A stretch of DNA of 64,000 bases, taken from contig CAWIKW010000006.1 in assembly GCA_963836785.1 (NCBI GenBank), forward strand, positions 186,001-250,000. The letters run 5' to 3'. This DNA comes from DASQPR01 sp963836785 (GTDB lineage: Bacteria > Actinomycetota > Actinomycetes > Mycobacteriales > Micromonosporaceae). Below the pieces are notes generated by a model. It worked only from the letters and a program-made list of their open reading frames with translations, was not told the DNA's origin and made no database searches. Below are positions 52,284 through 61,752 of this stretch, one piece after another (the stretch's first letter is position 1; each line of letters opens with the position of its first letter). The translations under genes were made by a program, and so were the position numbers.

Positions 52284-53582
52284 TCAACGCCGGCGCGATG
52301 CGACGGCCGGATCCGGCGCACCCACCGGCTCCGGGACGCTGAGGGATTCCGGATCACCGAACACCCAGAACCGTAGTGCCGCGAAGCGCACCACCGTCGC
52401 GATCACGTTCGCGACGAGCAGCACGCCGAGTTCGGTGATCCGGCCCGCGGCTGGGTCGAGCGCATGCATGAGCGCAAGCCCACCGCCGCTCACGCCGACG
52501 CCGACCGCGAACAGCACGAGGCCCTGTGCGTGGTGGCGACCGGCGTCGGCCGGGCCGCGCACGCCGAACGTGAGACGCCGGTTCGCGGCCGTGTTCGCGA
52601 CCGCGGTGATCAACAGCGCGGCAACGTTCGCGACCTGGGCCGGCGCCCCGGTACGCAACAGCAGGAACAACACCAGGTAGGCGAGCGTCGACGCGACACC
52701 GATCGCCGCGAAACTGGTCACCTGACGGCTCAGGCGGTGACCGGCGACGCTCGTGACCTCACGGCGCGGAACCGGCCGGCCGAGGTCGGCCCGCAGTTCG
52801 CGGACCGGCAGCCGCCCGGTCGCGAGCGCGCGTCCCACGCGCCACACGCCCTTGAGGTCCGCGATCGCCGTCGCCACCACGTCCACCCGGGAGTCGGCGT
52901 CGTCGACCCAGTCCACCGGCACTTCGTGGATGCGCAGGCCGGCCCGCTGGGCGAGGACGAGCAACTCGGTATCGAAGAACCAACCACCGTCCTCGACCAA
53001 CGGCAAGAGCCGGGCCGCGACGTCGGACCGGATCGCCTTGAAGCCACATTGCGCGTCGGAGAACCGTACGGCCAGGGTGCCGCGCAGTACGAGGTTGTAA
53101 CAACGGGAGATGATCTCCCGTTTCGGGCCGCGTACGACCCGGGAACCGCGCGCCAACCGGGTGCCGATCGCGACGTCGGAGTGGCCGGAGATCAGCGGCG
53201 CCACCAGTGGCAGCAGCGCGGCCAGGTCGGTGGACAGGTCGACGTCCATGTAGGCGAGCACCGGCGCCGGCGATCCGGACCACACCGTACGGAGTGCGCG
53301 ACCGCGTCCCTTCGCCGGAATGCGGACGACGGCCACGTACGGCAACCCGAGAGCGAGGTGTTCCGCGACGTACGGTGTCGCATCCGTGCTCGCGTTGTCG
53401 GCGATCGTGATCCGGAACGCGTACGGGAAGGTCGCCGTGAGATATGCGTGCAGCCGCCGTACGCACGGCCCGAGGTCGATCTCCTCGTTGTAGACCGGCA
53501 CGACGACGTCGAGCACCGGACGGTAGGGATCGCTCGCGGACGTCAGGGCGGCCGCCGCGTCGATCTCCGTCACGGGCCTCAT
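52284..53582 (-). CDS. GT2 family glycosyltransferase fused to GtrA-like membrane domain
   Basis: 432 residues in two parts. N-terminal GT-A domain (about 24-250): LDVVVPVYNEEIDLGP, TIADNASTDATPY, AYMDVDLSTDLAAL (DxD metal site), VRFSDAQCGFKAIRSD and DGGWFFDTELLVLAQRAGL. C-terminal GtrA domain (about 295-415) with four membrane helices. This is polyprenyl-phosphate sugar synthase plus flippase-like architecture. ATG 53582 overlaps the stop of the GT39 gene (ATGA), so it likely supplies the lipid-linked donor to that enzyme. Confidence 0.92.
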   Translation of the reverse strand: MRPVTEIDAAAALTSASDPYRPVLDVVVPVYNEEIDLGPCVRRLHAYLTATFPYAFRITIADNASTDATPYVAEHLALGLPYVAVVRIPAKGRGRALRTVWSGSPAPVLAYMDVDLSTDLAALLPLVAPLISGHSDVAIGTRLARGSRVVRGPKREIISRCYNLVLRGTLAVRFSDAQCGFKAIRSDVAARLLPLVEDGGWFFDTELLVLAQRAGLRIHEVPVDWVDDADSRVDVVATAIADLKGVWRVGRALATGRLPVRELRADLGRPVPRREVTSVAGHRLSRQVTSFAAIGVASTLAYLVLFLLLRTGAPAQVANVAALLITAVANTAANRRLTFGVRGPADAGRHHAQGLVLFAVGVGVSGGGLALMHALDPAAGRITELGVLLVANVIATVVRFAALRFWVFGDPESLSVPEPVGAPDPAVASRRR

Positions 53583-55669
53583 TGCCCGGCCGCCGACGTC
53601 AGGTCGTAGACGGTCTGGCCGCCGATCGTCTGCGCGGTGTAGTGCGACTGCACCCAGGATGCGATCGCGCTGGCGTCGGCGCTGCCGCCCGACTGGCCAC
53701 CGAAGCCGGAGCCACCGATGAAGTAGTGGACCTGCCCGGCCGCGACCCACGCCTCGAACTGCGCGAGCGTCGGCGCCGGGTCGCTTCCGTTGAAGCCGCC
53801 GATCGCCATCACCGGCTCGCCGGTCGCGAGCTGGAGACCGGCCGCGTTGTTCGATCCGATCGCCGCCGCCACCCAGCGGTAGGACGACGCGTTCGCGGTC
53901 AGGGCCGTGACGAGCGCGCTGCTCGGTGTGCTCGCGTCGAGGAGGCCGCCGGCGCCACCACCGCCACCGCCGCCACCGCCTGTGCCGGGGCCACCAAAGC
54001 CACCGTCACCGCCGGGACCGCCAGTCGGCGCGCCGTTGCCGCCATTCGGCGCGCCATTGCCGCCACCGAAGCCGCCAGCATTCCCGGGACCACCCGTACC
54101 ACCTGGAGCGCCGTTACCCCCACCGAACCCACCCCGGCCGCCCGGTCCACCGCCGGGACCGCCGACCCCACCGGTGACGGCCGGTCCGGCCGACGGGATC
54201 GACCCCGTGTGAGCCGTCGTCGCCGTGTCCACCGCGTACGCCGCCGGACCGGCGAGGCCGATGATGAGCGCAACGGTCGCCACGACCAGCGCGATCCGCC
54301 GACGTACGAATCCGATGCCGAGCATGGCCGCCGCGACCGCGAGCCCGCCACCGATGACGACCGCCGCGAGCCACGGGTGCCAACTCGACGAGCGGCCGAG
54401 CAGGACATACGCGGTGATGGCGGTAAGCCCGAGGGCGACCGCAAGCATCAGCGCGGCGAGCATCCGCCGCCGGAGCCGGAAGAGTGTGACCGTGCCCGTG
54501 CCGACGAGCGCGCCGATCGCCGGGGCCAGCGCGACTGTGTAGTACGGGTGGAAGATGCCGGCCATGAAGCTGAACACAGCCGCGGTGACCAGCAGCCAGC
54601 CGCCCCAGAGCAGGTATCCGGCCCGGAGCGGGTCGGTGCGCGGCGCCCGGCGGGTCACCCATCCCCCGACGACGAACAGCAGCAGCGCGGCCGGGAGGAG
54701 CCAGGCCGTCTGTCCGCCGATGTCGCTGGAGAACAGGCGCGTCCAACCGGTCGCGCCCCACATCGAGCCGCCGCCGGCACCCCCGCCGCCACCGCCGACG
54801 CTGCCGGTCTCGTTGCCGCTCAACCGGCCCAGTCCGTTGTAGCCGAACGCGAGCCCGAGCACGCTGTTGTCCTGCGATCCGCCGATGTACGGCCGGTCGG
54901 CCGCTGGTACGAGCGACACGATCGCTACCCACCAGCCGGCCGCAACCACGAGCGCGGCGCCCCCGGCCAGGAGCTGGACGATGCGCCGCCGCACAGATGT
55001 CGGTGCGGCGACGAGGTAGACCAAAGCGAAGGCGGGCACGACGAGCAGCGCCTGCAGCATCTTCGTCAGGAATCCGAAGCCGATCAGCGTGCCGACGACA
55101 AGCAGCCACTTCGTCGACGCCGTTTCCACCGCACGCGTGGTCGCGTAGGCCGCGCCGACCAGCAGCAGGACCAGCAGCGCGTCCGGGTTGTTGAACCGGA
55201 ACATCAGCACCGCGACCGGGGTCAGCGCGAACACGACCCCCGCGATCAGGCCGGCGACGGGACCGGCCCAGCGCCGTACCGTCGCATAGAGCAGGCCCAC
55301 GGCCGCGACGCCCTCGAGTGCCTGCGGCACGAGGATGCTCCACGAATTGACGCCGAAGATTCGCGCGGAGATCTCCATGACCCACAGCGACGCCGGCGGC
55401 TTGTCGACGGTGATGAAGTTCGACGCGTCCGACGAGCCGAAGAAGAACGCCTTCCAGCTCTTCGTGCCGGCCTGGACGGCCGCGCTGTAGAACGCGTTGG
55501 CCCAGCCCGAGGCGGACAGGTCCCACAGGTAGAGGATCGCCGTGCCGATGAGCAGAACGGCGACGGCCGGGCGGATCCACCGCGGGTGCGCGGCCGGCGC
55601 GGCCTCGGCGGCGGGCGAGTCGAGCGCGCCGGGTCGCCCGGTCGCGAGGAAGGGCTGCGTGATCGTCAT
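53579..55669 (-). CDS. GT39/ArnT-like membrane glycosyltransferase with Gly-rich extracytoplasmic segment
   Basis: 696 residues, about 11-12 membrane helices in the first 480. DKPPAS (89-94) in ITVDKPPASLWVMEISARIF is the mannosyltransferase-type loop after helix 1. A Gly/Asn/Pro-rich low-complexity stretch spans about 490-580 (GGPGGRGGFGGGNG), then a small soluble domain (WVAAAIGSNNAAGLQLATGE, PVMAIGGFNGSDPAPTLAQF). Such enzymes use polyprenyl-phosphate sugars to glycosylate lipids, glycans or proteins outside the membrane. Gly-repeat length may vary between strains. Confidence 0.9.
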   Translation of the reverse strand: MTITQPFLATGRPGALDSPAAEAAPAAHPRWIRPAVAVLLIGTAILYLWDLSASGWANAFYSAAVQAGTKSWKAFFFGSSDASNFITVDKPPASLWVMEISARIFGVNSWSILVPQALEGVAAVGLLYATVRRWAGPVAGLIAGVVFALTPVAVLMFRFNNPDALLVLLLVGAAYATTRAVETASTKWLLVVGTLIGFGFLTKMLQALLVVPAFALVYLVAAPTSVRRRIVQLLAGGAALVVAAGWWVAIVSLVPAADRPYIGGSQDNSVLGLAFGYNGLGRLSGNETGSVGGGGGGAGGGSMWGATGWTRLFSSDIGGQTAWLLPAALLLFVVGGWVTRRAPRTDPLRAGYLLWGGWLLVTAAVFSFMAGIFHPYYTVALAPAIGALVGTGTVTLFRLRRRMLAALMLAVALGLTAITAYVLLGRSSSWHPWLAAVVIGGGLAVAAAMLGIGFVRRRIALVVATVALIIGLAGPAAYAVDTATTAHTGSIPSAGPAVTGGVGGPGGGPGGRGGFGGGNGAPGGTGGPGNAGGFGGGNGAPNGGNGAPTGGPGGDGGFGGPGTGGGGGGGGGAGGLLDASTPSSALVTALTANASSYRWVAAAIGSNNAAGLQLATGEPVMAIGGFNGSDPAPTLAQFEAWVAAGQVHYFIGGSGFGGQSGGSADASAIASWVQSHYTAQTIGGQTVYDLTSAAGQ

Positions 55670-55783
55670 GCCGCGAGCTTGTCGGTCGCCCTTACGACGG
55701 CCGTGTGACGACCCTATGCGTTGCCTATGAATGCGGGCCGCCCATGTGCGCCATGAGTGTGGCCGGCTTACGGCCCGCCGCGA

Positions 55784-57352
55784 TCAGGCGGGCAGCGTGA
55801 CGGTGAAGGCGGTCCGGCCAGGTCGAGAATCGACGGTCACCGTCCCGTCGTGCACTTCGACGACGGCGGCGACGATCGCGAGTCCGAGGCCGGTGCTGCC
55901 GGCCGCGCGAGATCGCGAGGTGTCGCCGCGGGCGAAACGTTCGAACACGTCGGGCATCAGCGCCGCGGGAATCCCCGGGCCGTTGTCGGCGACGATGAGC
56001 TGTACGGCGCCGGCCGAGCCGCGACGGTCGGAGCCGTCCGGGGCGGCCGACGGGACCAGCGTGACCGTGACCGTCGTGCCGGGCGGGGTGTGCGTCCGCG
56101 CGTTCGCCAGCAGGTTTGTGAGGACCTGATGGAGACGCGGCCCGTCGCCGGCCACCGTCACCGGCTCGTCCGGCAATTCCAAGCGCCACGTGTGGTCGGG
56201 TCCCGCGACGTGCGCGTCCGAGACCGCGTCGACGACGAGCATCGACAGGTCGACGGGCTCGCGTTCGATCGGTCGGCCGGAGTCGAGTCGGGCGAGCAGC
56301 AGCAGATCCTCGACGAGCGTGGTCATCCGGGCGGACTCCGACTCGACGCGCCGCATCGCGTAGGCCACGTCGTCGGGCACGAGATCGTCCACTCGCCGCG
56401 TCAGCTCGGCGTAGCCACGGATCGCGGCCAATGGCGTACGCAATTCGTGGCTCGCGTCGGCGACGAACTGTCGCACGCGTGTCTCGCTCGCATGGCGCGC
56501 GGCGAGCGCCGTGCCGACGTGCCCGAGCAGCCGGTTCAACGCGGCGCCGACCTGGCCGACCTCGGTCCGAGCATCGGTGTCCCGATCCGGTACGCGCTCC
56601 GACAACGCCACCTCGCCGCGGTCGAGCCGAAGTTCCGACACCCGTGCGGCCGTTGACGCGACCCGATTCAGCGGTCGCAGCGTCCGACGGATGATCGTCT
56701 CGCCGACCAGCCCGACGCAGATCAGTCCAGCGAGCGCGACGAACGTCTCGGTCAGGGCGAGGCGCAGCAACGTGTCATTGACGTCGGCCAGCGGAACGCC
56801 GGTGACGATGGTTTCGCCGGACGGCGTGGGCTGAGCGACCAGCCGATAGTCGCCAAGATCGCCGGACAGGTCGCGGGTAACCGGTCGACCGGAGGCCGGC
56901 ACGGTGAGAAGTCGCGCATTCTGCTCTGCGGTCGTGATCTCGGGATTCCGGCCGGACACGTAGTGCGCCTCGGCCACCTGGCCGTTGGTGATCGTCGCGT
57001 AGAGCGTGCCGTCGGCGTCCCCGGGTCCGAGGAAACCGCCCTCGCCGGGCTGCTCGCCGGGCTGAGCGCCCGGGCCGGGCGGGCCGCCGGGGCGTCCGCC
57101 GGCCTGCTCGACCGCGTGCTGAGCGCTGCCCCGCAGGCGGTCGTCGACCTGCGCCACGAGGTACTGCCGCAGCACGACGTTGGTGACGATGCCAAGAATG
57201 AGGCAGATCAGTGCGAGCAACGCGATCAGCGCCGCCAGCAGGCGTCGTCGCAGCGGCCAGCCGGCGAGCCAGCGTTGCGAGCGCAGTCGCCAGGACGCGC
57301 CGGGAGCCGCGGCACCCCGCGCGACCGGTGCCTCGCGGGCGGACGTGGTCAC
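55784..57352 (-). CDS. Two-component sensor histidine kinase
   Basis: 522 residues. TM1 about 37-60, an extracellular loop with a Gly/Pro-rich stretch (GGRPGGPPGPGAQPGEQPG), TM2 about 197-220, HAMP, H-box FVADASHELRTPLAA with phospho-acceptor His302, N-box HQVLTNLLANARTHTP, G1 DNGPGIP and G2 GSTGLGLAIV. This is TrcS/MprB-like organisation. Follows its response regulator by 123 bp on the same strand, upstream of the GT39 and GT2-GtrA genes. Confidence 0.93.
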   Translation of the reverse strand: MTTSAREAPVARGAAAPGASWRLRSQRWLAGWPLRRRLLAALIALLALICLILGIVTNVVLRQYLVAQVDDRLRGSAQHAVEQAGGRPGGPPGPGAQPGEQPGEGGFLGPGDADGTLYATITNGQVAEAHYVSGRNPEITTAEQNARLLTVPASGRPVTRDLSGDLGDYRLVAQPTPSGETIVTGVPLADVNDTLLRLALTETFVALAGLICVGLVGETIIRRTLRPLNRVASTAARVSELRLDRGEVALSERVPDRDTDARTEVGQVGAALNRLLGHVGTALAARHASETRVRQFVADASHELRTPLAAIRGYAELTRRVDDLVPDDVAYAMRRVESESARMTTLVEDLLLLARLDSGRPIEREPVDLSMLVVDAVSDAHVAGPDHTWRLELPDEPVTVAGDGPRLHQVLTNLLANARTHTPPGTTVTVTLVPSAAPDGSDRRGSAGAVQLIVADNGPGIPAALMPDVFERFARGDTSRSRAAGSTGLGLAIVAAVVEVHDGTVTVDSRPGRTAFTVTLPA

Positions 57353-57475
57353 GACAAACAGTGTGCCGGACTCGCCTGTCCGGTCGGTGTGTCGAGGCTG
57401 TGTTGACGCTGTGCGCGGCGCCGGTGGGTGCCGCCGGTTGCCCCGGTCGCGCGGATCGACGTCGACCGGCCGCGC

Positions 57476-58243
57476 TCAGTTCGCGGGCTTCAGCACGTAC
57501 CCGACGCCGCGCATCGTGTGGATCATCGGCTGACGGCCGGCGTCCACCTTCTTGCGCAGATACGAGATGTAGAGCTCGACGACGTTGGCCTGCCCGCCGA
57601 AGTCGTACCGCCAGACGCGGTCGAGAATTTGCGCCTTGGACAGCACCCGCTTCGCGTTGCGCATCAGATAGCGCAGCAGCTCGTATTCGGTCGCGGTCAA
57701 CTCGAGGATCTGGCCGCCGCGCCGGACCTCGTGGCTGTCCTCGTCCATCGTCAGGTCGCCGACCGTGATCGTCGCGTCGTCGCGGACCGACGTCATGCCA
57801 GTCCGGCGCAGCAGTGCGCGGAGGCGCGCGACCAGCTCCTCGAGGCTGAACGGTTTGGTCACGTAGTCGTCGCCGCCGGCCGTCAGTCCAGCGATCCGGT
57901 CCTCGACCGCGTCCTTGGCCGTGAGGAAGAGCACCGGGACGTCGGAGACTTGGCTGCGCAACTTGCGCAGCACGGCGAGACCGTCCATGTCCGGCAGCAT
58001 GATGTCGAGCACCACGACGTCGGGTTGGAACGAGATCGCCGTCGTGACCGCGGCATGCCCGTCGCCGGCCCCCCGGACGTCCCAACCCTCGTATCGCAGG
58101 GCCATGGACAGCAGTTCGGTCAGCGTCGACTCATCGTCGACGACGAGGACGCGCACCGCACTGCCGTCGGCCCGGCGCAGCATGGAACGGGACAGGGTGG
58201 TCTGCTCGGGCATGGGGCGGTAGCCGCTGTTCGCGATCGACAT
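57476..58243 (-). CDS. OmpR-family response regulator
   Basis: 255 residues from ATG 58243. Receiver: Asp36/Asp37, phospho-acceptor Asp80 (VVVLDIMLPDMDG), Thr108, Lys130 (YVTKPF). C-terminal OmpR winged helix about 155-255 (LTATEYELLRYLMRNAKRVL, RVWRYDFGGQANVVELYISY). The N-terminus is extended by about 30 residues. Direct repeats of CTGAGAC lie 23-40 bp before its start, as expected for OmpR/PhoB-type binding and autoregulation. Confidence 0.93.
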   Translation of the reverse strand: MSIANSGYRPMPEQTTLSRSMLRRADGSAVRVLVVDDESTLTELLSMALRYEGWDVRGAGDGHAAVTTAISFQPDVVVLDIMLPDMDGLAVLRKLRSQVSDVPVLFLTAKDAVEDRIAGLTAGGDDYVTKPFSLEELVARLRALLRRTGMTSVRDDATITVGDLTMDEDSHEVRRGGQILELTATEYELLRYLMRNAKRVLSKAQILDRVWRYDFGGQANVVELYISYLRKKVDAGRQPMIHTMRGVGYVLKPAN

Positions 58244-58265
58244 ACTCTCATCCTGGCCGATACCA

Positions 58266-58283
58266 CTGAGACGATTCTGAGAC
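58266..58283. promoter_or_regulatory. Candidate OmpR/PhoB-type box: CTGAGAC-N4-CTGAGAC
   Basis: CTGAGAC at 58266-58272 and again at 58277-58283, period 11 bp. OmpR-family regulators bind two such half-sites as tandem dimers with 10-11 bp spacing. It lies directly upstream of the response regulator gene. Confidence 0.6.
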
Positions 58284-58371
58284 TCTCCTGTGCGGAGGCT
58301 GTGGAAGTCGAGGAGCGTGGCGTAGATCACCCACCCGACCAGGCATTTCGGGCGCGCGCCTGGCCGGCCGG

Positions 58372-59808
58372 TCAGCCCACCGGGGCCGGTTCGGGGTCCG
58401 CCGTACGCGCGACGACCTCGGTCGCGGTGTCCTGCGCCCACGCGGAGGTCGACACGACACCGAGCACGAGGACCGCGAGGCCACACCCGGCGATGATCCA
58501 CCAACCGACATGGCTCGCGGCGGCGAACGACGAGCCGAACATGCTCGCCATCACCGACGCCACCGCCGCGCCGATCACGGCGACGCCGAGCGACTGACCG
58601 ACCTGCCGGCTGGTCGAGGCGATCGCCGCCGCGACCCCGGCCTGTTCCCGGGGCATACCGGAGACTGCGGTGTTCGTGATCGGAGCGTTCAGCCAGCCGA
58701 ACCCGAAACCGAAGATCGCGTACGTGACGAGGATGTACGCGATCGGCGTGTGGTTGTCGAGACCGGTCAGCATCAGCCCCGCGGCGGCGATCCCGACGCC
58801 GGCGATGACGAGTGGAACCCGGGGACCACGGGCACCGACCCACCGCCCGGACACCGGTGCGAACAGCACCGACATCACCGCGAGTGGCAACGTCGCGATA
58901 CCCGCGTGCAGCGGCGTGAACTCCCGGACGTTCTGCAGGTAGAGCGTGTTGAGGAACAGGAAACCGGCCAACGCGGCGAAGCCGCACACCGCCATCACCG
59001 TCGCCGACGAGAACGGCACGCTCGAGAAGAATCGCAGGTCGATCAGCGGCTGATAGCGGCGGCGTTCGTACCCGATGAGCGCGGCCGCGGCGACCCCCGC
59101 CGCCACGAACGCGCCGACGATGACCGGTGACGCCCACCCGATGGCCGGTCCCTCGATGATGCCGTACGTCAGCGTGGCCAGGAACGCGAACACGAGCACT
59201 TGGCCAACGACGTCGATACGGCGTGGCGAGGCCGCCCGCGACTCCGGGACGAACAGCGCCGTCAGCACGAACGCCGCCACGCCGACCGGAATGTTGATCC
59301 AGAAGATCGCGCGCCAGCCGATCGAGTCGATGAGCGCACCGCCGACCACCGGTCCGAGTGCGAGGCTGATGCCGACGACGCCACCCCAGATGCCGATGGC
59401 CTGGGCGCGCTCGCGCGGCTCGGTAAAGACGTTCGTGATGATCGACATGGCGACCGGATTGAGCATGCTGCCGCCGACCGCCTGGACCATCCGGAACGCG
59501 ATCAGCCAGCCGAGTCCGGGGGCGAGGCTGCACAGCAACGACCCGAGCGTAAAGACCACGAGGCCGGTCTGGAATGTACGCCGCCGGCCGATCCGGTCAC
59601 CGGTCGAACCGGACAGCAGCAACAGGCTCGCGAGCACCAACGTGTAGGCGCTGATCGTCCACTGCAGACCGGAGACCGACGCGTGGAGGTCGCGCTGGAT
59701 GGCTGGCAGCGCGACATTCACGATCGTGTTGTCCAGTCCGACGATCAGCAGGCTCATGCAACAGATCGCGAGCACGAGCAGGCGACGACGGCGGGTCAAC
59801 TCCGGCAT
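58372..59808 (-). CDS. DHA2-family MFS efflux transporter
   Basis: 478 residues, about 14 membrane helices. Drug/H+ antiporter-2 signature: DNTIVNVALPAIQRDL (motif D1-like) and motif A LLLLSGSTGDRIGRRRTF; motif C GVVGISLALGPVVGGALID. Exports hydrophobic compounds (EmrB/QacA-type). ATG 59808. Divergent from the DrrA-like ABC operon over about 210 bp holding palindromes, so the two efflux systems may share control. Confidence 0.93.
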   Translation of the reverse strand: MPELTRRRRLLVLAICCMSLLIVGLDNTIVNVALPAIQRDLHASVSGLQWTISAYTLVLASLLLLSGSTGDRIGRRRTFQTGLVVFTLGSLLCSLAPGLGWLIAFRMVQAVGGSMLNPVAMSIITNVFTEPRERAQAIGIWGGVVGISLALGPVVGGALIDSIGWRAIFWINIPVGVAAFVLTALFVPESRAASPRRIDVVGQVLVFAFLATLTYGIIEGPAIGWASPVIVGAFVAAGVAAAALIGYERRRYQPLIDLRFFSSVPFSSATVMAVCGFAALAGFLFLNTLYLQNVREFTPLHAGIATLPLAVMSVLFAPVSGRWVGARGPRVPLVIAGVGIAAAGLMLTGLDNHTPIAYILVTYAIFGFGFGWLNAPITNTAVSGMPREQAGVAAAIASTSRQVGQSLGVAVIGAAVASVMASMFGSSFAAASHVGWWIIAGCGLAVLVLGVVSTSAWAQDTATEVVARTADPEPAPVG

Positions 59809-59951
59809 TCATACATCCTCTCGCGCCGGCCTGGCATCGCCCGCCCCGGCGACCGCCGAAGTGATCCGCGACTCGCATCATCACGATCTCGGTGTAACAC
59901 GAGCACTCGGCACCACCAGCGCGCCAAGATCCAGCGGTCCGAGATCCACTG

Positions 59952-59972
59952 GTGCAAGGATTTGCACGTGCA
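59952..59972. promoter_or_regulatory. Overlapping palindromes between two efflux genes
   Basis: GTGCAAGGATTTGCAC (59952-59967; 6-bp arms) overlaps TGCACGTGCA (59963-59972). Located 48-69 bp before the ABC ATPase start in an AT-richer stretch (TTTAAAGG follows), about 145 bp from the MFS start. A repressor site is plausible; no regulator gene lies adjacent. Confidence 0.45.
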
Positions 59973-60020
59973 CTTTAAAGGTATTGCGAAACGTCGTACG
60001 CATTTTCTACGCTTCGTCGC

Positions 60021-60983
60021 GTGACCGGACAAGCCCTCGTGCAGGCAGTCGCCCTCGCCAAGACATACCCCCCGCGCGGGTCATCGGCCGCATTTCGAGC
60101 GGTCGACGGCATCGACTTCGAGCTGTGCCGGGGGGAGGCGTTCGGCTTCCTCGGGCCGAACGGCGCCGGCAAGTCGTCGACCATGCGGATGATCAGCGCG
60201 ATTTCTCCGGTGAGCGGCGGCACACTGCGCGTTCTCGGCATGGACCCGGCAACCGAGGGTCCGCGGATCCGCGCGCGGCTGGGCGTCGTACCGCAGGATG
60301 ACTGTCTGGACCGCGAGCTCACGGTCCGCGAAAACCTGCACATCTACGGCCGTTACTTCGGGTTGAAGCGAGCCGTGATCCGCGAGCGCACCGCCCGGCT
60401 GCTCGACTTCGCCCAGCTGGCCGACAAGGCCGACGATCAGGTCGACGTGCTGTCCGGCGGTATGCGTCGGCGTCTGACGATCGCGCGATCGCTCATCAAC
60501 GAACCTGACCTGCTGTTGCTCGACGAGCCCACCACCGGCCTCGATCCGCAGGCGCGACACGTTCTTTGGGACCGGCTCTACCGGTTGAAGCAGGAGGGCG
60601 TGACGCTCATCCTCACCACGCACTACATGGACGAAGCGGAGCAGTTGTGCGATCGCCTCGTGGTCATGGACCGTGGCCGGATCGTCGCCGAGGGGTCGCC
60701 GCGTGAGCTCATCGCGACACACGCGACCCGGGACGTGCTGGAAATCCGGTTCGCCATCGGCGAGCAGGACGCGGTCGTCGAGAAGCTGACCGCGTCCGCC
60801 CTCGCCGGTAGCGGGGGGCGCATCGACGCGCTGCCCGATCGGATCCTCGTCTACGCCGACGACGGCGAAGCCGCGCTGTCGGCCGTACACGCCATGTCGA
60901 TCACGCCGCTGACCGCACTCGTACGCCGGGCGACGCTCGAGGACGTGTTCCTCAAGCTCACCGGCCGCTCGCTCATCGACTAG
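60021..60983 (+). CDS. ABC transporter ATP-binding protein (DrrA/NodI-like)
   Basis: 320 residues. Walker A GPNGAGKSS from residue 45, Q-loop VVPQDDCLDRELTVREN, signature LSGGMRRRLTIARSL, Walker B LLLLDEPTTGLDP, switch His TTHYMDEAEQL. A C-terminal 90-residue part with ATLEDVFLKLTGRSL is typical of DrrA/NodI-type export ATPases. Pairs with the two ABC-2 permeases. GTG 60021. Confidence 0.93.
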   Translation: MTGQALVQAVALAKTYPPRGSSAAFRAVDGIDFELCRGEAFGFLGPNGAGKSSTMRMISAISPVSGGTLRVLGMDPATEGPRIRARLGVVPQDDCLDRELTVRENLHIYGRYFGLKRAVIRERTARLLDFAQLADKADDQVDVLSGGMRRRLTIARSLINEPDLLLLDEPTTGLDPQARHVLWDRLYRLKQEGVTLILTTHYMDEAEQLCDRLVVMDRGRIVAEGSPRELIATHATRDVLEIRFAIGEQDAVVEKLTASALAGSGGRIDALPDRILVYADDGEAALSAVHAMSITPLTALVRRATLEDVFLKLTGRSLID

Positions 60984-60993
60984 GAGGCGGAAC

Positions 60994-61752
60994 GTGTTGC
61001 GCGCCTTCAGTTACTGGATGCTTGCGTACCGGCGAACCTGGCGGGGCACGATCGTGGTCAGCGTGGCCAACCCGTTGCTGTTCCTCGTCGGCGTCGGTGC
61101 CGGCCTCGGCCATCTGGTCGACCGCAACGCGCCGACGCAGATCGCCGGCGTTGCGTACGCAGCGTTCTTCGCGCCCGGCATGCTCGCCGCCGCGGCCATG
61201 CAGACCGCGTTCCTCGAATCGGCCGGCCGCGCCTCGAATGCGGCCCGGCAGGGCTCCTACCGCGACGCGACACCGACACCGCTCGAGCCGGCGCAGCTCT
61301 ACGCCGGCCATCTGTTGTTCATCACGTTCCGTGTCGCGTCATCCAGCCTCGCGTTCGTGGCCGTCATGGCCGCGTTCGGATTGTGCTCGGGATGGTCCGC
61401 GATTGCGGTCCTGGTCGCCGCCGTCCTGACCGGTGTCGCCTTCGGTGCGCCGGCCGCCGCGTGGGGCGTCACGGTGCGCCAGCAACGCGACGTCAACACG
61501 GTCTTCCGCTTCGTCATCATGCCGCTCTACATGTTCTCCGGCACGTTCTTCGCGGTCACCCAACTGCCGCACTGGCTGCGCGACGTCGCCTACGTGACGC
61601 CGCTGTGGCAGGGCGTCGAGCTGTGCCGCACGCTCGCGCTGGGCACCGCGACCGCGGGCGGGACAGCCGTCCACGTCGCGTACCTTGCGATCCTCGCCGT
61701 CGCCGGCATCGTCGTCGCCCGCATCACCTACCGGCGGAGGTTGCACGCATGA
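60994..61752 (+). CDS. ABC-2 type permease
   Basis: 252 residues, six membrane helices. NodJ/DrrB-like: NPLLFLVGVGAGLGHLVD, FFAPGMLAAAAMQTAFLESA and FVIMPLYMFSGTFFAVTQLPH WLRD in the usual position. GTG 60994 has AGGAGG 6 bp upstream, 10 bp after the ATPase gene. Stop overlaps the next permease start (ATGA). Confidence 0.9.
   Translation: MLRAFSYWMLAYRRTWRGTIVVSVANPLLFLVGVGAGLGHLVDRNAPTQIAGVAYAAFFAPGMLAAAAMQTAFLESAGRASNAARQGSYRDATPTPLEPAQLYAGHLLFITFRVASSSLAFVAVMAAFGLCSGWSAIAVLVAAVLTGVAFGAPAAAWGVTVRQQRDVNTVFRFVIMPLYMFSGTFFAVTQLPHWLRDVAYVTPLWQGVELCRTLALGTATAGGTAVHVAYLAILAVAGIVVARITYRRRLHA

Noticed and set aside
53444..55708. A 754-codon open frame on the plus strand antisense to the GT39 gene
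   Set aside because: Composition is Arg/Gly/Asp-rich with no domain; the minus frame is a clear glycosyltransferase. Long antisense open frames are expected at this GC content.
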